Shown here: piece after piece, positions 48,763-58,221 of the stretch
Layout: each line of letters starts with the position of its first letter
How positions within the stretch are numbered: the first letter of the stretch is position 1
DNA from: Flagellimonas profundi
GTDB taxonomy: Bacteria; Bacteroidota; Bacteroidia; Flavobacteriales; Flavobacteriaceae
Assembly (NCBI RefSeq): GCF_017313275.1
Contig: NZ_JAFLNM010000002.1
Coordinates: 792,455 to 856,454 of the forward strand
DNA length: 64,000 nt
Direction: 5' to 3'
Program-made: the position numbers and the translations under genes
Notes under the pieces: generated by a model
Database searches by the model: none
Seen by the model: only the letters and a program-made list of their open reading frames with translations
What the model was told of the DNA's origin: nothing

Positions 48763-50154
48763 TTATTTGGAGTCTTCTTGTTTTCTACTGAGCAGTTTCC
48801 CCAGCTCTTCCAATGAGATTCCTTTCGTTTCGGGCATCATAAAGATTACCCAAAGTAATTGTAGCACCATCATAACCGCAAAAAAGATAAAAATAGGCCA
48901 AGGGTTATCTTTGAACACACCTATTTCCGCATCTAAAAAGGTAGGTGTGAGCAAGGTGATCAAAGCGGCGAATACCCAATGTGTCCCAGTTCCCCAAGAC
49001 TGTCCATAAGAGCGAACTTTATTTGGGAATATTTCGGAAATAAAAACCCATATCACAGCACCCTGTCCAATAGCGTGGGATGCGATGAAAATCAAAATAA
49101 AGCTTAGGAGAAGCACAGAATTCGCTCCAGAATAAAAGCACCATCCCACCATGGCCAAACTTACAATGTAGCCAATGGAGCCAATGTACATTAACTGCTT
49201 ACGACCCAGTTTGTCAATAAGCGAGATCCCCACAAATGTGAAAATCAAATTTATGACCCCGATGGATATGGAACTAAAGAGCGATTCCCCCGAGGCCAAT
49301 CCTGCCCGTTCCAATATTTCCGGAGCGTAGTACAATACAAAATTAATACCGGATAGTTGATTGAAAAATGCGATTAAAAAGGCCAGTACCAACGGTTTGT
49401 TGTATTTGCCGGAAAACAGATTGTCCTTGGTCTTCTCTGTAGTGTCCAACAAAGCGACCTTTATCTGTTCCAAATGAACGGAAGCCTTATCTTTTGCAAT
49501 GCCTAGTAGGGTAATGGATTCGATTACTATGGCATCTGCATGGTTTTTCATTAACAACCATCTTGGGCTGTTAGGTATTTTAAATACCATGATAGTATAA
49601 ATAAGTGCTGGCAATCCTTCGATACCCAACATCCATCGCCAAGCTATACTTTCATCAAAAATTATCCCGATGAGGTAGTTGGATATAAAAGCAATCAAAA
49701 TTCCAAAAACAATGTTGAACTGGTACATGGCCGTTAACCTTCCACGAGTCTGTGCAGTAGAAATTTCGGAGATGTATACAGGAGCCGCTACCGAAGAAGC
49801 ACCTACACCTACACCACCTATAAACCTGAAAAGCGAAAAGCTATAAGGTTCAGGCGCCAAGGCGGAGCCGACCGCCGATGCAAAATAAAGCACCCCTATC
49901 CAAAACAGGGTTTTCTTTCTTCCCAAACGATCTGTGGGAATACCGCCGAAAAGTGAGCCTAAAACGGTTCCCCAAAGCGCCATGGACATAATAAAGATGC
50001 CGTGAAAAGTAAAAATGGAGTCTCCCAAAAACCAATTGGTGTCCCATATTTCTTTTATAGGTTGGTTGGCACCGGAAATAACCACTGTGTCGAACCCAAA
50101 CAAAAAGCCCGCTAGGGCCGCTGTCAATGAAATTCTGAAAATACGCTTGTCCAT
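48763..50154 (-). CDS. MFS sugar porter (major facilitator superfamily)
   Basis: 463 residues, twelve membrane helices. Sugar-porter signatures are visible: FGFDTVVISGAN near the N-terminus, DRLGRKKTLF after helix 2, RGRLTAMYQFNIVFGI in helix 5, PNSPRWLL after helix 6, QLSGINFVLYYAPEI in helix 7, DKLGRKQLMY and the terminal PETKGISLEEL. It is a proton-coupled importer of a hexose or pentose; the exact sugar cannot be read. It follows waaA on the same strand after 32 bp. Confidence 0.94.
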   Translation of the reverse strand: MDKRIFRISLTAALAGFLFGFDTVVISGANQPIKEIWDTNWFLGDSIFTFHGIFIMSMALWGTVLGSLFGGIPTDRLGRKKTLFWIGVLYFASAVGSALAPEPYSFSLFRFIGGVGVGASSVAAPVYISEISTAQTRGRLTAMYQFNIVFGILIAFISNYLIGIIFDESIAWRWMLGIEGLPALIYTIMVFKIPNSPRWLLMKNHADAIVIESITLLGIAKDKASVHLEQIKVALLDTTEKTKDNLFSGKYNKPLVLAFLIAFFNQLSGINFVLYYAPEILERAGLASGESLFSSISIGVINLIFTFVGISLIDKLGRKQLMYIGSIGYIVSLAMVGWCFYSGANSVLLLSFILIFIASHAIGQGAVIWVFISEIFPNKVRSYGQSWGTGTHWVFAALITLLTPTFLDAEIGVFKDNPWPIFIFFAVMMVLQLLWVIFMMPETKGISLEELGKLLSRKQEDSK

Positions 50155-50186
50155 ATGGGATGAATTTTGTTAAAGCTAACCAAATT

Positions 50187-51431
50187 TTACAAAATGCTGG
50201 AAATGTATTTCATGATCAAGTCAGCTGCACCTCGGTTGGAGGTAATATAATTGGAGTTGATGTCCCCTATATTTTTAATGGAAATGGGCTTGTTCAACAG
50301 CTCGCCCATTAAATTATCAAAACTATCCTGGCTGGAAACGGGAATGATACCACCTTCGTTGACCAAGTCTTCTGCTTCCTTAAAGCCTTCAAATTGTGGT
50401 CCAATGATGATGGGGATTCCAAAAACCGCTGGCTCCATGGTATTGTGCAGTCCCGTGGCAAAACCACCGCCCACATAAGCGATGTTCGCATAGCTGTAAA
50501 TTTTGGTCAGCAATCCAATGGTATCAATAATAAGGACATCGATCTCTTTTAGATTTTGGTTGCCCAATTCCGAATAACGTATCACGCTTTTTTTTAGAGC
50601 AGAGGCAATTTTATCGATATGCGCAGGCTTTATCTCGTGGGGAGCGATTACATACTTTATCTTTTCGTTGGAGTTGTTCATGTAATTGATCAGGATTTTT
50701 TCATCTTCGGGCCAAGTACTGCCCGCTACCAAGCACAATTGATTGTTCTTGAAACGATCCATAAAATCCAAATGGTTGTTGCGCTTCAATATTTCGGAAA
50801 CACGGTCCAACCTGGTATCACCACCAATACTGGAATGGTTTAAGCCGATGGATTCCAAAAGAACTTTGGACTTTTTATCCTGAACAAAATAATGATCGAA
50901 TTTCCGTAAACTCTCTCGCATAAAGCCCCCAAAGAACTTAAAATAGATCTGCCTTTCGGAAAAAATGGCGGAGACCAAAATGGTAGGAGTGTTTCTTTTC
51001 TTGAGATGATATAGGTAATTGGGCCAGACTTCATATTTGACAAAAATGGCTAGCTCTGGGTTCACCAGGTTTAAAAAGTGCTTTGCTTTGTAATTGCTGT
51101 CCATGGGCAGGTAAACTACCACATCGGCAACCGGAGTATCCTTTTTGACCTCGAAGCCCGAGGGTGAAAAAAAACTGAGAACCAATTTATGTTCAGGATA
51201 ATTGGAGCGCAATCTTTCCAAAATGGGCAGACCTTGTTCAAACTCGCCAAGGGAAGCTACGTGCATCCAGATGGTTTTGTCCGTTTGGCTAAGTTGTTCT
51301 TCCAACAAGGGAAAAGTACTCTTTCTACCTTGCACGAACAATTTGATTTTAGCATTGAAAAGTGCGACTACTTTTAGCACAAGCCAAGCGAGGTTGATCA
51401 GGATATTATAAAGAAAACGCAAGGGCATCAT
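50187..51431 (-). CDS. waaA: 3-deoxy-D-manno-octulosonic acid (Kdo) transferase
   Basis: 414 residues. One N-terminal membrane helix (about 5-25) anchors a GT-B glycosyltransferase (GT30): IWMHVASLGEFEQGLPI with the catalytic Glu near residue 60, NPELAIFVKYEVWPNYL, FVQDKKSKVLLESIG, LVAGSTWPEDEKILI and AYVGGGFATGLHNTMEPAVFG at the CMP-Kdo site. WaaA adds Kdo to lipid A precursor at the inner membrane. Divergent from the DegT aminotransferase gene. Confidence 0.95.
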   Translation of the reverse strand: MMPLRFLYNILINLAWLVLKVVALFNAKIKLFVQGRKSTFPLLEEQLSQTDKTIWMHVASLGEFEQGLPILERLRSNYPEHKLVLSFFSPSGFEVKKDTPVADVVVYLPMDSNYKAKHFLNLVNPELAIFVKYEVWPNYLYHLKKRNTPTILVSAIFSERQIYFKFFGGFMRESLRKFDHYFVQDKKSKVLLESIGLNHSSIGGDTRLDRVSEILKRNNHLDFMDRFKNNQLCLVAGSTWPEDEKILINYMNNSNEKIKYVIAPHEIKPAHIDKIASALKKSVIRYSELGNQNLKEIDVLIIDTIGLLTKIYSYANIAYVGGGFATGLHNTMEPAVFGIPIIIGPQFEGFKEAEDLVNEGGIIPVSSQDSFDNLMGELLNKPISIKNIGDINSNYITSNRGAADLIMKYISSIL

Positions 51432-51485
51432 TTTTCGCTAAAATACATTCTTTCGATCAGAGACCATTATGGCATCTTAATTTCT

Positions 51486-51493
51486 TAATTTTG
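51486..51493 (+). promoter_or_regulatory. -7 box upstream of the DegT aminotransferase-galE pair
   Basis: TAATTTTG matches TAnnTTTG, 18 bp upstream of ATG 51512. No exact -33 box was found. Confidence 0.4.
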
Positions 51494-51511
51494 ACCTATT
51501 AATTTATTCCA

Positions 51512-52666
51512 ATGAAAAAAATACAAATGGTTGACCTAAAAGGTCAATACGAAGGCATAAAAACCGAGGTCAACGAAGCCATTGCGGAAATCTTGGATTC
51601 CTCTGCATTTATAAATGGACCCCATGTTCACGCGTTTCAAAATGAGCTGGAAGAGTATTTGGGTGTAAAACATGTGATACCCTGCGCCAATGGTACCGAT
51701 GCACTTCAAATATGTATGATGGGACTTGGATTGCAACCGGGGGATGAAGTGATCACGGCGGACTTTACATTTGCGGCTACCGTGGAAGTAATCGGTCTGT
51801 TGCAACTCACACCTGTTTTAGTAGATGTGGAACCCGATACCTTCAACATAAATGTGGAGGCCATTGAAAAGGCAATTACGCCTAAAACAAAAGCCATTGT
51901 TCCTGTACATCTTTTTGGGCAATGTGCCGATATGGACGGGATTATGGAGTTGGCCAAAAAGCACGATTTATATGTAATAGAAGATAATGCACAGGCTATA
52001 GGAGGCTCTTATTTCTCCAAAGATGGTTCTAAACAAAAAGCAGGGAGTATAGGGCATGTTGGTGCAACATCATTCTTTCCGTCCAAAAACTTGGGTTGTT
52101 ATGGAGATGGAGGTGCCATTTTCACCAACGATGATGATCTGGCGCATACCATTCGAGGTATCGTAAATCATGGTATGTACAAAAGGTATTACCATGATGT
52201 AGTTGGTGTAAATTCACGCTTGGACTCCATTCAAGCGGCTGTGTTACGGGCCAAATTGCCTAAATTGGATCTCTACAACCAAAAGCGTTGGGAAGCGGCA
52301 GCAAAATATTCCAAGGCGTTTAAAGGACAAGCGCATATTGTCGCGCCAAAAATATCTTGCGGCTGCGATACCGAGAAAAGCGTTTGTGATTGCCACGTAT
52401 TTCACCAGTATACTTTGAGGATTACCAATGGGAAACGAGATGAACTGGTACAACATTTAAACGATAATAACGTTCCATGTGGTGTGTATTATCCAGTTCC
52501 GTTGCACAAACAAAAGGCTTACGCGGACGACCGTTACAACGAAGATGATTTCCCTGTTACCAATCAGTTGGTCAACGAAGTGATTTCCCTTCCCATGCAT
52601 ACAGAATTGGATGATGAACAAATTGAATATATAACCAATTTGGTAATCGACTTTGTAAACAAATAA
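51512..52666 (+). CDS. DegT/DnrJ/EryC1/StrS family sugar aminotransferase
   Basis: 384 residues. PLP enzyme fold type I: GADALQICMMGLGLQPGDEVI-like phosphate region (NGTDAL), VPVHLFGQCADM, VIEDNAQAIGG (Asp contacting the PLP ring), SFFPSKNLGCYGDGGAI with the PLP lysine (SKNLG, near residue 192) and HGMYKRYYHDVVGVNSRLD. It transaminates a nucleotide-linked keto-sugar for cell-surface glycans. An unusual Cys-rich loop, SCGCDTEKSVCDCHVF (about residues 285-300), precedes the conserved HQYTLRI. galE follows 2 bp later. Confidence 0.93.
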   Translation: MKKIQMVDLKGQYEGIKTEVNEAIAEILDSSAFINGPHVHAFQNELEEYLGVKHVIPCANGTDALQICMMGLGLQPGDEVITADFTFAATVEVIGLLQLTPVLVDVEPDTFNINVEAIEKAITPKTKAIVPVHLFGQCADMDGIMELAKKHDLYVIEDNAQAIGGSYFSKDGSKQKAGSIGHVGATSFFPSKNLGCYGDGGAIFTNDDDLAHTIRGIVNHGMYKRYYHDVVGVNSRLDSIQAAVLRAKLPKLDLYNQKRWEAAAKYSKAFKGQAHIVAPKISCGCDTEKSVCDCHVFHQYTLRITNGKRDELVQHLNDNNVPCGVYYPVPLHKQKAYADDRYNEDDFPVTNQLVNEVISLPMHTELDDEQIEYITNLVIDFVNK

Positions 52667-52668
52667 AA

Positions 52669-53685
52669 ATGAAAATACTGGTAACGGGTGGTTTGGGCTT
52701 TATTGGTTCGCACACTGTTGTTGAATTGCAAAATGAAGGATTTGAAGTAGTCATTGTGGACAACCTTTCCAATTCATCTATCGATGTGTTAAACGGCATA
52801 GAAGCCATTACAGGTAAAAAACCCATTTTTGAAGAGTTTGATCTCCGGGACAAAGCAAAGGTTCAAGATTTCTTTCAAAAACATAGCGATATTATAGGAG
52901 TTATCCATTTTGCGGCATCCAAAGCAGTGGGGGAAAGCGTACAAAACCCTTTGCTGTATTACGAAAACAACCTTGGAGTATTGGTCTACATTCTTCAAGA
53001 ATTGAAGAAAAAAGGTGGTGCAAGCTTTATCTTTAGTAGTTCCTGTACCGTATATGGTCAGGCAGATGAAATGCCGATTACCGAGGCCGCCCCTGTAAAA
53101 CCTGCCGAATCCCCTTATGGCAACACCAAACAGGTGGGCGAGGAAATTATAAGGGACACCTGTAAGGTACATCCAGAGATCAAAGCCATTGCGCTACGCT
53201 ATTTCAATCCGATCGGGGCACATCCATCGGGTAAAATCGGGGAACTGCCCATAGGAGTGCCACAAAACTTGGTGCCTTTTATCACCCAAACGGGCATAGG
53301 TCTACGGGAACAACTTTCTGTTTTTGGAGATGATTACCCTACCGAAGATGGTACTTGTATCAGGGATTATATCCATGTGGTCGATTTGGCCAAGGCCCAT
53401 GTTGCCGCACTGCAGCGTTTGTTGGAAGGGAAGAACGAAGACAATTACGAAGTGTTTAATTTGGGTACGGGAACAGGAAGCTCGGTATTGGAAGTCATCC
53501 AAAGTTTTGAACGTGTTTCTGGGGAAAAATTGAACTACAAAATAGTGGACAGAAGACCTGGGGACATTATCCAAGCTTACGCCGACACTAAAAAGGCAAA
53601 TGAGGTTTTGGGTTGGAAGGCAAAATCAAGTCTTGACGACGCTATGAAATCCGCATGGGAGTGGGAGAAAATCATAAGAAGTTAG
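52669..53685 (+). CDS. galE: UDP-glucose 4-epimerase
   Basis: 338 residues, extended short-chain dehydrogenase fold. NAD-binding GGLGFIGSHTVVELQ, then FDLRDKAKVQDFF, FAASKAVGESV, catalytic SSCTVYG and SPYGNTKQVGEE (Tyr-x3-Lys near residues 149-153), PIGAHPSGKIGELP and GDDYPTEDGTCIRDYIHVVDLAKAH. The length and motifs are standard. It interconverts UDP-glucose and UDP-galactose for surface polysaccharides, in line with the adjacent aminotransferase. Confidence 0.95.
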   Translation: MKILVTGGLGFIGSHTVVELQNEGFEVVIVDNLSNSSIDVLNGIEAITGKKPIFEEFDLRDKAKVQDFFQKHSDIIGVIHFAASKAVGESVQNPLLYYENNLGVLVYILQELKKKGGASFIFSSSCTVYGQADEMPITEAAPVKPAESPYGNTKQVGEEIIRDTCKVHPEIKAIALRYFNPIGAHPSGKIGELPIGVPQNLVPFITQTGIGLREQLSVFGDDYPTEDGTCIRDYIHVVDLAKAHVAALQRLLEGKNEDNYEVFNLGTGTGSSVLEVIQSFERVSGEKLNYKIVDRRPGDIIQAYADTKKANEVLGWKAKSSLDDAMKSAWEWEKIIRS

Positions 53686-53726
53686 GGTAGAGTGATCCCA
53701 AACTCCAATTTGTACGTAAATAGGGT

Positions 53727-54083
53727 ATGCTGCCCAACCAAAATAACAGTTTGGAGTTGCTGAAGACCGTTCAGCAAGAACAACTCTATCAAAAATTGAT
53801 TCACCAGCTCAAAAAGGATTTTGAATTGGCCAATGTGCCTATAAATCTGCCTTTGGACATATCCCCTGAAGAACTTAAAACCATTATTCACGAAAAAATC
53901 TATTTTTTGATCGTGGAAAAGTTTCCGGAGTATCTCAACCTCTTATATGTGGTGGATATATCGGAAGATCAGGTAAAAAGGATAGCTCCGTCCGATGTTG
54001 TTGATATTTCGGCAGAGGTATCCTTTTTACTTTTAAAAAGGGAATGGCAAAAAGTTTGGTACAAGGCCAAATATAGCAGCTGA
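53727..54083 (+). CDS. Conserved hypothetical protein, helical
   Basis: 118 residues, family not recognised. It has no signal peptide or membrane helix. The sequence is mostly charged helix (NSLELLKTVQQEQLYQKLIHQLKKDF), then INLPLDISPEELKTIIHEKIYFLIVEKFPEYLNLLYVVD and a C-terminal AEVSFLLLKREWQKVWYKAKY. It is 41 bp after galE on the same strand and convergent with the next gene, 7 bp apart at the 3' ends. The codon use is similar to the neighbours, so it is likely real. Confidence 0.72.
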   Translation: MLPNQNNSLELLKTVQQEQLYQKLIHQLKKDFELANVPINLPLDISPEELKTIIHEKIYFLIVEKFPEYLNLLYVVDISEDQVKRIAPSDVVDISAEVSFLLLKREWQKVWYKAKYSS

Positions 54084-54090
54084 CCTTTGG

Positions 54091-55191
54091 TCAGACTTTT
54101 ACGTAAATGCCTTTTTTGTCCATAAAATAGCCCACGACCCAGCAGGTGAGCATTACCCAAAGGGCAAACAGCAAAGAACCGACATGTCCGCCAGACCACG
54201 ATATAAACACATTGTCGGCAATCCATCTGTAAAGTGACTCTCCATTAATGTCTATGGCAAAAAGGGTGATTATGAACAACTCCGATAATAAATAAATGAA
54301 CAAAGTGTTTTTACCAAAAACCTCAAAAAAGTAGCTCCACCCTTTGGACTTCCTCATATCCAAAATGTAAATAAGAATGGCAATGGCAAAAAGGTCTATG
54401 CCGCAGGTAAGCAAAACAAACGAGCTTGTCCAAAGTTTTTTGTTGATGGGCAAGATAAGGTCCCATGCCAATCCTACAAAAACCAGGGCAAACCCGACCA
54501 TCATCAATTTAGCCACCGTTTCAAAGTTTTGACCATTGTTCTGGATAAATCGACCAGCCAAATAACCGATGATCACATTTACAATGGCGGGAAGTGTACT
54601 CAATAGGCCTTCCGGATCAAAAGCTATGCCTTCCCCATGGTACATGTGGTTGGCGCCAATAAGCCATTCATCAAGTTTTAACACAGCATTACCCGATAAG
54701 GTGAGGTCGCCAAAACCAATTAAAATAAGATGGTATCCGACCAAAAATGCCACACTCAGCCAAATAGCTGTTTTTGTCTTCACAAAATGAAGAATAATGG
54801 AGGCAAACATATAACAGAGGGCAATACGTTGTAAAACCCCAAAAACCCGAGTCTCCGAGAAGGGCTTTAACTGTCCATCATCAAAAAATGGGTACCAATA
54901 CATTAAAAAGCCGAGCAAGAATATAATCGCTGTTCGCTTCAAGACTTTTTTGAAAACAGCGGATTGCCCCATGTTTTCGTACTTCTTCATGCTAAAGCTC
55001 ATGGAATTTCCCACTACAAACAAAAAAGTGGGGAATACAAGGTCGGTCAACGTAAAACCGTTCCATTCGGCATGTAATAAAGGTGAAAATGTAGTGGACC
55101 AGTTTCCCGGTGAGTTCACAATGATCATCAAGGCAACGTCCAGACCCCTGAAAACATCTAGGGAAAGGTACCTATTTTTAAGTTTGGACAT
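54091..55191 (-). CDS. Heparan-alpha-glucosaminide N-acetyltransferase-like membrane protein (DUF5009/NagX)
   Basis: 366 residues from ATG 55191 (MSKLKNRYLSLDVFRGLDVALM); an in-frame ATG at 55218 gives nine more residues. About ten membrane helices. The N-terminal SLDVFRGLDVALMIIVNSPGNW, TDLVFPTFLFVVGNSMSF, RVFGVLQRIALCYM and DPEGLLSTLPAIVNVIIGYLAGRF are the hallmarks of the family; the last two contain conserved catalytic-pocket residues. It is thought to transfer acetyl groups across the membrane to an amino sugar. Substrate unknown. Confidence 0.87.
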   Translation of the reverse strand: MSKLKNRYLSLDVFRGLDVALMIIVNSPGNWSTTFSPLLHAEWNGFTLTDLVFPTFLFVVGNSMSFSMKKYENMGQSAVFKKVLKRTAIIFLLGFLMYWYPFFDDGQLKPFSETRVFGVLQRIALCYMFASIILHFVKTKTAIWLSVAFLVGYHLILIGFGDLTLSGNAVLKLDEWLIGANHMYHGEGIAFDPEGLLSTLPAIVNVIIGYLAGRFIQNNGQNFETVAKLMMVGFALVFVGLAWDLILPINKKLWTSSFVLLTCGIDLFAIAILIYILDMRKSKGWSYFFEVFGKNTLFIYLLSELFIITLFAIDINGESLYRWIADNVFISWSGGHVGSLLFALWVMLTCWVVGYFMDKKGIYVKV

Positions 55192-55302
55192 GTTAAGTTG
55201 GTTTAGGTAGGCGTTCAAGTTAAATTATTTTTAGTTTATCCTGTTAATTTGAGTTAAAAATTTCATTTTTATTGCTTTCGTGTTCATTCTGTGATATAGT
55301 TG

Positions 55303-55363
55303 TAAATTTGAATAAGAAATTAAAGGGAATACAAGCATATAAATGCTAAAACCCGTATTTTTG
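55303..55363 (+). promoter_or_regulatory. Candidate -7 boxes of the sucAB operon
   Basis: Two perfect TAnnTTTG matches precede sucA (ATG 55401): TAAATTTG at 55303-55310 and TATTTTTG at 55356-55363. Neither has a clear -33 TTTG at 18-20 nt. Either or both may be used. Confidence 0.4.
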
Positions 55364-55400
55364 ACAAAATTTTCCATAAAGTTTTGGAGAAACAGAAAGA

Positions 55401-58199
55401 ATGGACAAATATTCATTTTTAAACGCTGCGCACACTTCATTTTTTGCGGAGCAATACGATAAATATCTAACGAATCCCGATAACGTAGAGCCCAGTTGGA
55501 GGGCTTTTTTTCAAGGATTTGACTTTGGTTTGGAAGGTTCCCTCGAAGATTTGGGGGTCGAATCTGACAAAGGCGGAATGGTTGTGCTTTCCAATGGAAG
55601 GAAAGTGGAGATGCCCGAAGCCCTTCAGAAGGAGTTTCAGGTAATTCGCCTTATTGATGGTTACCGCTCTCGTGGACACCTCTTTACCAAAACCAATCCC
55701 GTAAGGGAGCGAAGAAAGTATGCCCCTACTTTGGACATCGAAAACTTTGGTCTGAACCAAGAGGATTTGGATACGGTTTTTGATGCAGGAAAGATACTGG
55801 GTATCGGACCGGCATCATTAAAAGAAATTATTCGTCATCTGGAAAGCATCTATTGTGATGCTATAGGGGTGGAGTACATGTATATACGAACCCCGGAACG
55901 TATCCAATGGATTCAGGATTGGCTCAATAAAAACCACAATCACCCAAATTACACGGCCGACGAAAAGAAGAATATCCTAAGGAAGTTAAACGAAGCCGTT
56001 TCTTTTGAAAGCTTTTTGCATACCAAATATGTGGGGCAAAAACGATTTTCTCTCGAAGGTGGCGAATCCTTGATTCCAGCGTTGGATGTGATTGTTGAAA
56101 AGGCAGCCGACCAAGGCGTAAAACAATTTGTTGTGGGTATGGCCCATAGGGGGCGTTTGAATGTGCTCACCAATATTTTTGGTAAGTCACCAAAGGATAT
56201 CTTTAGCGAGTTTGATGGTAAGGACTATGAAGAAACCATCTTTGATGGTGATGTAAAATATCACTTAGGATGGACCTCTACCCGTGAAACGGACTCTGGG
56301 AAAATTGTCAATATGAACATTGCCCCGAATCCATCCCACTTGGAGACCGTTAATTCGATCGTTGAAGGAATTTCCAGGGCCAAGCAGGATCGCGACCATC
56401 AAGAAGATATTACTGAAGTGCTACCCATACTGATTCACGGAGATGCTGCTTTTGCTGGACAGGGAGTGGTGTACGAAGTAATTCAGATGGCTCGCCTGGA
56501 TGGATATACCACAGGAGGGACCATTCATATTGTGGTGAACAACCAGATTGGGTTTACCACGAACTACCTGGATGCAAGGTCATCCACTTATTGTACCGAT
56601 GTGGGCAAGGTGACCCTTTCCCCGGTTCTTCACGTAAATGCCGATGATGCCGAGGCCGTGGTGCATGCCACAACCTTTGCGTTGGAATATAGAATGCGTT
56701 ACAAGCGAGATATTTTCTTGGATTTGTTGGGATACAGAAAGTATGGGCACAACGAAGGTGACGAACCCAAGTTTACCCAACCGTTATTGTACAAATCCAT
56801 TTCCAAGCACAAGAACCCAAGGGACATTTATGCAGAGAAATTGATTGCTGAAGGTGTAATCGATGAGAACTACGTAAAGGAACTCGAAGAAAAATACAAG
56901 AACGATCTCGAGGAGGATCTTTTGGATTCCCGCAAAATCGAGAAGACCAGGATAACCCCTTTCATGCAAGATGAATGGGAAGGGTTTGAGCAAGTGACCG
57001 AGGAGGTAATGCTGAAACCTATGGATACCACCTACGACCTTAAAAAGTTGGATGAGGTGGCCCAAAGCATCACCAAGCTTCCCGAGAACAAGAAATTTTT
57101 GAGGAAATTGGTGCGATTGGTGGAAGGTCGCCATAAAATGTATTTTGAGGATAACAAGCTCGATTGGGCCATGGGTGAACTTTTGGCCTATGGATCACTG
57201 ATTGAAGAAGGTTACGATGTTAGAATGACAGGTCAAGATGTGGAAAGGGGAACCTTCTCGCACAGACATGCCGTCATCAAAACAGAGATGCACGAGGAAG
57301 AAGTAGTGTTGTTGAATGAAATGGGTGACAACCAAAATGGAAAGTTCCATATCTACAACTCATTGCTTTCGGAATATGCCGTAATGGGATTTGATTATGG
57401 CTATGCCATGGCAAGCCCAAAAACCTTGACCATCTGGGAGGCACAATTCGGAGACTTCAGTAACGGAGCACAGATTATTATAGATCAATACCTATCTTCT
57501 GCAGAGGACAAATGGAAGCTGCAAAATGGATTGGTGCTTTTATTGCCGCATGGTTATGAGGGACAAGGGGCGGAGCACTCATCGGCGCGTATGGAAAGAT
57601 ACCTGCAATTGTGTGCCAAGGACAATATGTTCGTAGCGGATGTGACCACCCCGGCGAACTTGTTCCACCTCTTCCGTAGACAAATGAAAGCCAAATTCCG
57701 TAAGCCTTTGGTGGTATTTACGCCTAAAAGTCTGTTGAGGCACCCCAAGGTACATTCCACTAAAGAGGAAATGTCCAATGGCAGTTTTCAGATGGTGATA
57801 GATGACGCCGATGCAAAGGCGACCAAGGTCAAAACCTTGGTCTTCTGTACGGGTAAATTCTACTATGATCTTTTGGATAAGCGTGAAGAGCTCGAAAGGG
57901 ATGATGTTGCTTTGGTGCGTGTGGAGCAGTTGTTCCCATTACCAGCAAAAGAAATGCGAAGCATTATCAAGAAATATAAAAACGCCGACGATATTGTTTG
58001 GGCCCAAGAAGAGCCAAGAAACATGGGGGCTTGGAGCCACATGTTGACGCATTTGGATGAGGCCAAGCAGTTTAGGGTGGCGTCCCGTAGATTCTATGGT
58101 GCACCGGCTGCAGGTAGTGCTGTGCGTTCAAAAAGACGTCATGCCCAAGTACTGGACTACGTTTTTGACAAGAGTAAGGATAACATGCAATTAAGATAA
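55401..58199 (+). CDS. sucA: 2-oxoglutarate dehydrogenase E1 component
   Basis: 932 residues. N-terminal YSFLNAAHTSFFAEQYDKYLTNP typical of E1o; VGMAHRGRLNVLTNIFGKSPKDIFSEF; thiamine-diphosphate motif ILIHGDAAFAGQGVVYEV to IVVNNQIGFTTN; second half with GQDVERGTFSHRHAVIK, SEYAVMGFDYGYA, EAQFGDFSNGAQIIIDQ and LLPHGYEGQGAEHSSARMERYLQLC. It decarboxylates 2-oxoglutarate and passes succinyl to the E2 lipoyl domain, in the TCA cycle. sucB follows after 22 bp. Confidence 0.97.
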   Translation: MDKYSFLNAAHTSFFAEQYDKYLTNPDNVEPSWRAFFQGFDFGLEGSLEDLGVESDKGGMVVLSNGRKVEMPEALQKEFQVIRLIDGYRSRGHLFTKTNPVRERRKYAPTLDIENFGLNQEDLDTVFDAGKILGIGPASLKEIIRHLESIYCDAIGVEYMYIRTPERIQWIQDWLNKNHNHPNYTADEKKNILRKLNEAVSFESFLHTKYVGQKRFSLEGGESLIPALDVIVEKAADQGVKQFVVGMAHRGRLNVLTNIFGKSPKDIFSEFDGKDYEETIFDGDVKYHLGWTSTRETDSGKIVNMNIAPNPSHLETVNSIVEGISRAKQDRDHQEDITEVLPILIHGDAAFAGQGVVYEVIQMARLDGYTTGGTIHIVVNNQIGFTTNYLDARSSTYCTDVGKVTLSPVLHVNADDAEAVVHATTFALEYRMRYKRDIFLDLLGYRKYGHNEGDEPKFTQPLLYKSISKHKNPRDIYAEKLIAEGVIDENYVKELEEKYKNDLEEDLLDSRKIEKTRITPFMQDEWEGFEQVTEEVMLKPMDTTYDLKKLDEVAQSITKLPENKKFLRKLVRLVEGRHKMYFEDNKLDWAMGELLAYGSLIEEGYDVRMTGQDVERGTFSHRHAVIKTEMHEEEVVLLNEMGDNQNGKFHIYNSLLSEYAVMGFDYGYAMASPKTLTIWEAQFGDFSNGAQIIIDQYLSSAEDKWKLQNGLVLLLPHGYEGQGAEHSSARMERYLQLCAKDNMFVADVTTPANLFHLFRRQMKAKFRKPLVVFTPKSLLRHPKVHSTKEEMSNGSFQMVIDDADAKATKVKTLVFCTGKFYYDLLDKREELERDDVALVRVEQLFPLPAKEMRSIIKKYKNADDIVWAQEEPRNMGAWSHMLTHLDEAKQFRVASRRFYGAPAAGSAVRSKRRHAQVLDYVFDKSKDNMQLR

Positions 58200-58221
58200 T
58201 ACAAGTATAAACTATAACAGA

